Assembly (NCBI GenBank): GCA_903832165.1
Contig: CAILAQ010000603.1
Coordinates: 1 to 7,248, forward strand
Origin: an uncultured Bacteroidota bacterium
GTDB taxonomy: Bacteria > Bacteroidota > Bacteroidia > Bacteroidales > UBA12481
DNA: 7,248 nucleotides
Direction of reading: 5' to 3'
Shown here: positions 5,729 to 7,248 of the stretch, one piece after another
How the letters are laid out: every line of letters begins with the position of its first letter
How positions within the stretch are numbered: position 1 is the first letter of the stretch
Notes under the pieces: model-generated
The model's database searches: none
What the model saw: only the letters and a program-made list of their open reading frames with translations
What the model was told of the DNA's origin: nothing
Position numbers and translations under genes: made by a program

Positions 5729-7248
5729 ATGGGCGTTTCGGTCAAAAGATATCTGATTACCGCGGTTGGGATGCTGACCGGTTACCTGGCGATGGCACAG
5801 GATTACGACAGTGTGAGGCTGGCGCGTTTGCCGAAGCTCACCATGCCCGCTTCATTAAAGACATCAGGACTGCCGTACAAGGTTGATAATTCGCGCACCA
5901 AACATTTTCCGCCGATATTCACGCAATACGGGTACAGTTGCAATCAGTCCGCCTCTATCAGCGTTGATTTTACCTATGAGCTGAATACTTTGCGGGACAA
6001 GGACGCCTATTATGAGGAAAACAGGCTGCCACCCTTTTTCACCTGGAACATGATGAATTCAGGCAATACCGATACCGGCGTTTCCTATTTTGAAAGCTGG
6101 GATCTGGTACGCGCGATCGGGTGTCCGAACTGGACGGATTACGGCATCTCTTTTATTAACGCCACCCGCTGGATGAATGGATATTACGGATATTACCGGG
6201 GCATGCAGAACCGGGTGGAGGATATTTATTCTATCGATGTAAGTAAGGAGGCTGGTCTGCTCACACTGAAGCACTGGCTGTATGATCATCTTGGGGATTA
6301 TCGGCCGGGAGGAGTAGCCAACTTTCAGATTGCCACCCTCGACCTGAAGTTCCTTCCATTACCGGCTGGTACCGAAGATGCCGGAAAGATCATGGTCCCA
6401 TATTTTGGTTTTGCCGTTGGACATGCCATGACTTTTGTCGGTTACAATGATTCGGTCAGATACGATTTCAACAAGGACGGGAGGTACACCAACAACGAGG
6501 ATACCAATGGAGATGGCCTCGTAAACATGTCTGACTGGGAGATCGGCGGGCTCATCTGTGCTAACACCTATGGAACAGAATGGGGCAGCGAAGGAAGGGC
6601 ATATGTTCCTTATCGCATACTCCCCCTGCATCCCGATCAGGGCGGAATCTGGATGAAATCAGTGGTAGTTGCCAAACCACACAAAAGCTATAAACCTCAG
6701 GTTACTATACGCACAGGCATAAGGTACAGCGACCGTTCGAAGCTTTGGATCACAGCGGGTGTATCTCAAAATCCCGATGCCACCGAGCCACAGTTTATTC
6801 TGGATAAGCCGGTATTCCGGTACCAGGGCGGAGCACAGCCCATGCAGGGCCAGGGACCTCCGGATGCCGATCTGATTGAAATCGGACTTGATGCCACACC
6901 TCTTCTCAGCCATATCATAAGCGGCAAGCCAGCAGCGTTTTTTTTGGTGGTTTGCGAGAAAGATCCTATTGAAACCAGCTCCGGAAGCATAAAATACTAT
7001 TCTGCAAATGAATACTACCGGGAGGAGAACGAGCATCCGGGAAGCAGGCGTGACGTTCAGATAAATCAGCCTTACCTGGCTTTGCCTGTTATCTTTTCTC
7101 CCACATTTAACGCGCCGGAAATCACAGCCATCCAATTACCCGGTGCAAACACCGGAATGGGCTATCAGGAGCAGCTGAATGCATCCGGGGGTGTGACTCC
7201 ATATAAGTGGGGCTCCATGCAAGACAGCTATAATGAAGAACGGTTTGA
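5729..7248 (+). CDS. Secreted papain-like (C1) cysteine peptidase, 3' end outside the window
   Basis: An open frame of 506 codons runs without a stop to the window edge. ATG 5729 is the first start after an in-frame TAA at 5723-5725. Residues 1-23 form a signal peptide (AMA cleavage site before Q24). The peptidase domain spans about 58-300: Q66 and C71 in QYGYSCNQS (oxyanion Gln and nucleophile), H232 in VGHAMTFVGYND, and N279 in NTYGTEWGSEG, so all catalytic residues of a C1 enzyme are visible. Between His and Asn is an insertion with two calcium-loop motifs, D246-N248-D250 and D258-N260-D262-N266-D269, the latter of dockerin/EF-hand form. Residues about 300-460 look like beta-rich domains, and from about 468 (LPGANTGMGYQEQL, SGGVTPYKW) a putative Ig (He_PIG) domain begins. 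A type IX secretion tail would be expected beyond the window but is not seen. It is an extracellular protease with adhesive modules; no tie to the upstream glycosidases is evident. Confidence 0.8.
   Translation, partial: MGVSVKRYLITAVGMLTGYLAMAQDYDSVRLARLPKLTMPASLKTSGLPYKVDNSRTKHFPPIFTQYGYSCNQSASISVDFTYELNTLRDKDAYYEENRLPPFFTWNMMNSGNTDTGVSYFESWDLVRAIGCPNWTDYGISFINATRWMNGYYGYYRGMQNRVEDIYSIDVSKEAGLLTLKHWLYDHLGDYRPGGVANFQIATLDLKFLPLPAGTEDAGKIMVPYFGFAVGHAMTFVGYNDSVRYDFNKDGRYTNNEDTNGDGLVNMSDWEIGGLICANTYGTEWGSEGRAYVPYRILPLHPDQGGIWMKSVVVAKPHKSYKPQVTIRTGIRYSDRSKLWITAGVSQNPDATEPQFILDKPVFRYQGGAQPMQGQGPPDADLIEIGLDATPLLSHIISGKPAAFFLVVCEKDPIETSSGSIKYYSANEYYREENEHPGSRRDVQINQPYLALPVIFSPTFNAPEITAIQLPGANTGMGYQEQLNASGGVTPYKWGSMQDSYNEERF

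Noticed and set aside
6938..6945. Run of eight T as a frameshift or slippage site in the peptidase gene
   Set aside because: The frame reads sensibly on both sides (PAAFFLVVCEK) with no alternative product visible.
6059..7135. Minus-strand open frames across the peptidase region
   Set aside because: They lie opposite a continuous + strand frame with catalytic motifs and show no recognisable protein features; they are antisense shadows.

Overview
The window looks like a chromosomal stretch from a member of the Bacteroidota, probably an environmental or anaerobic Bacteroidales-type organism. The reasons are near-absence of Shine-Dalgarno sequences, A-rich leaders, a TATCTTTA-type -7 promoter box, secreted glycosidases of types common in that phylum, and short intergenic repeats of a kind I associate from memory with Bacteroidota drafts. 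All genes lie on the + strand. The longest gene-free gaps are only about 110 and 90 bases.

Bases 1-3280 read like one transcription unit with gaps of 10, 3 and 2 bases. It holds the last 43 residues of an amidohydrolase (YtcJ-like), a CrcB/Fluc fluoride channel (144-527), a GH123/DUF4091-type glycosidase with a visible Asp-Glu pair (531-2213), and a URO-D-superfamily protein that is not HemE (2216-3280). The glycosidase and the URO-D-like protein are almost fused at the DNA level and probably share a sugar- or glycoside-related task. The fluoride channel seems to be a passenger.

Bases 3271-3392 carry non-coding structure: a degenerate tandem array with an exact 8-base period (consensus AATKTGNN), containing an 8+8 inverted repeat, followed by a perfect 9+9 palindrome of REP type just before the next gene. 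A second 8-base-period array of the same family (5633-5688) lies at the 3' end of that next gene. Both arrays begin inside the last codons of the upstream gene and supply its stop codon.

Bases 3393-5639 encode a secreted GH95-like (DUF5703-type) glycoside hydrolase bracketed by the two arrays. Its C-terminus appears to have been shortened by the array.

Bases 5729-7248 are the 5' part of a secreted papain-like (C1) cysteine peptidase. It has an intact Cys-His-Asn set, a dockerin-like calcium-binding insertion between His and Asn, and a putative Ig-like domain at the point where the window ends. A Bacteroidota-type promoter is placed just upstream.

The genes themselves belong to recognisable families. 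The least explained signal is the pair of 8-base-period arrays that terminate genes and frame the GH95-like gene.
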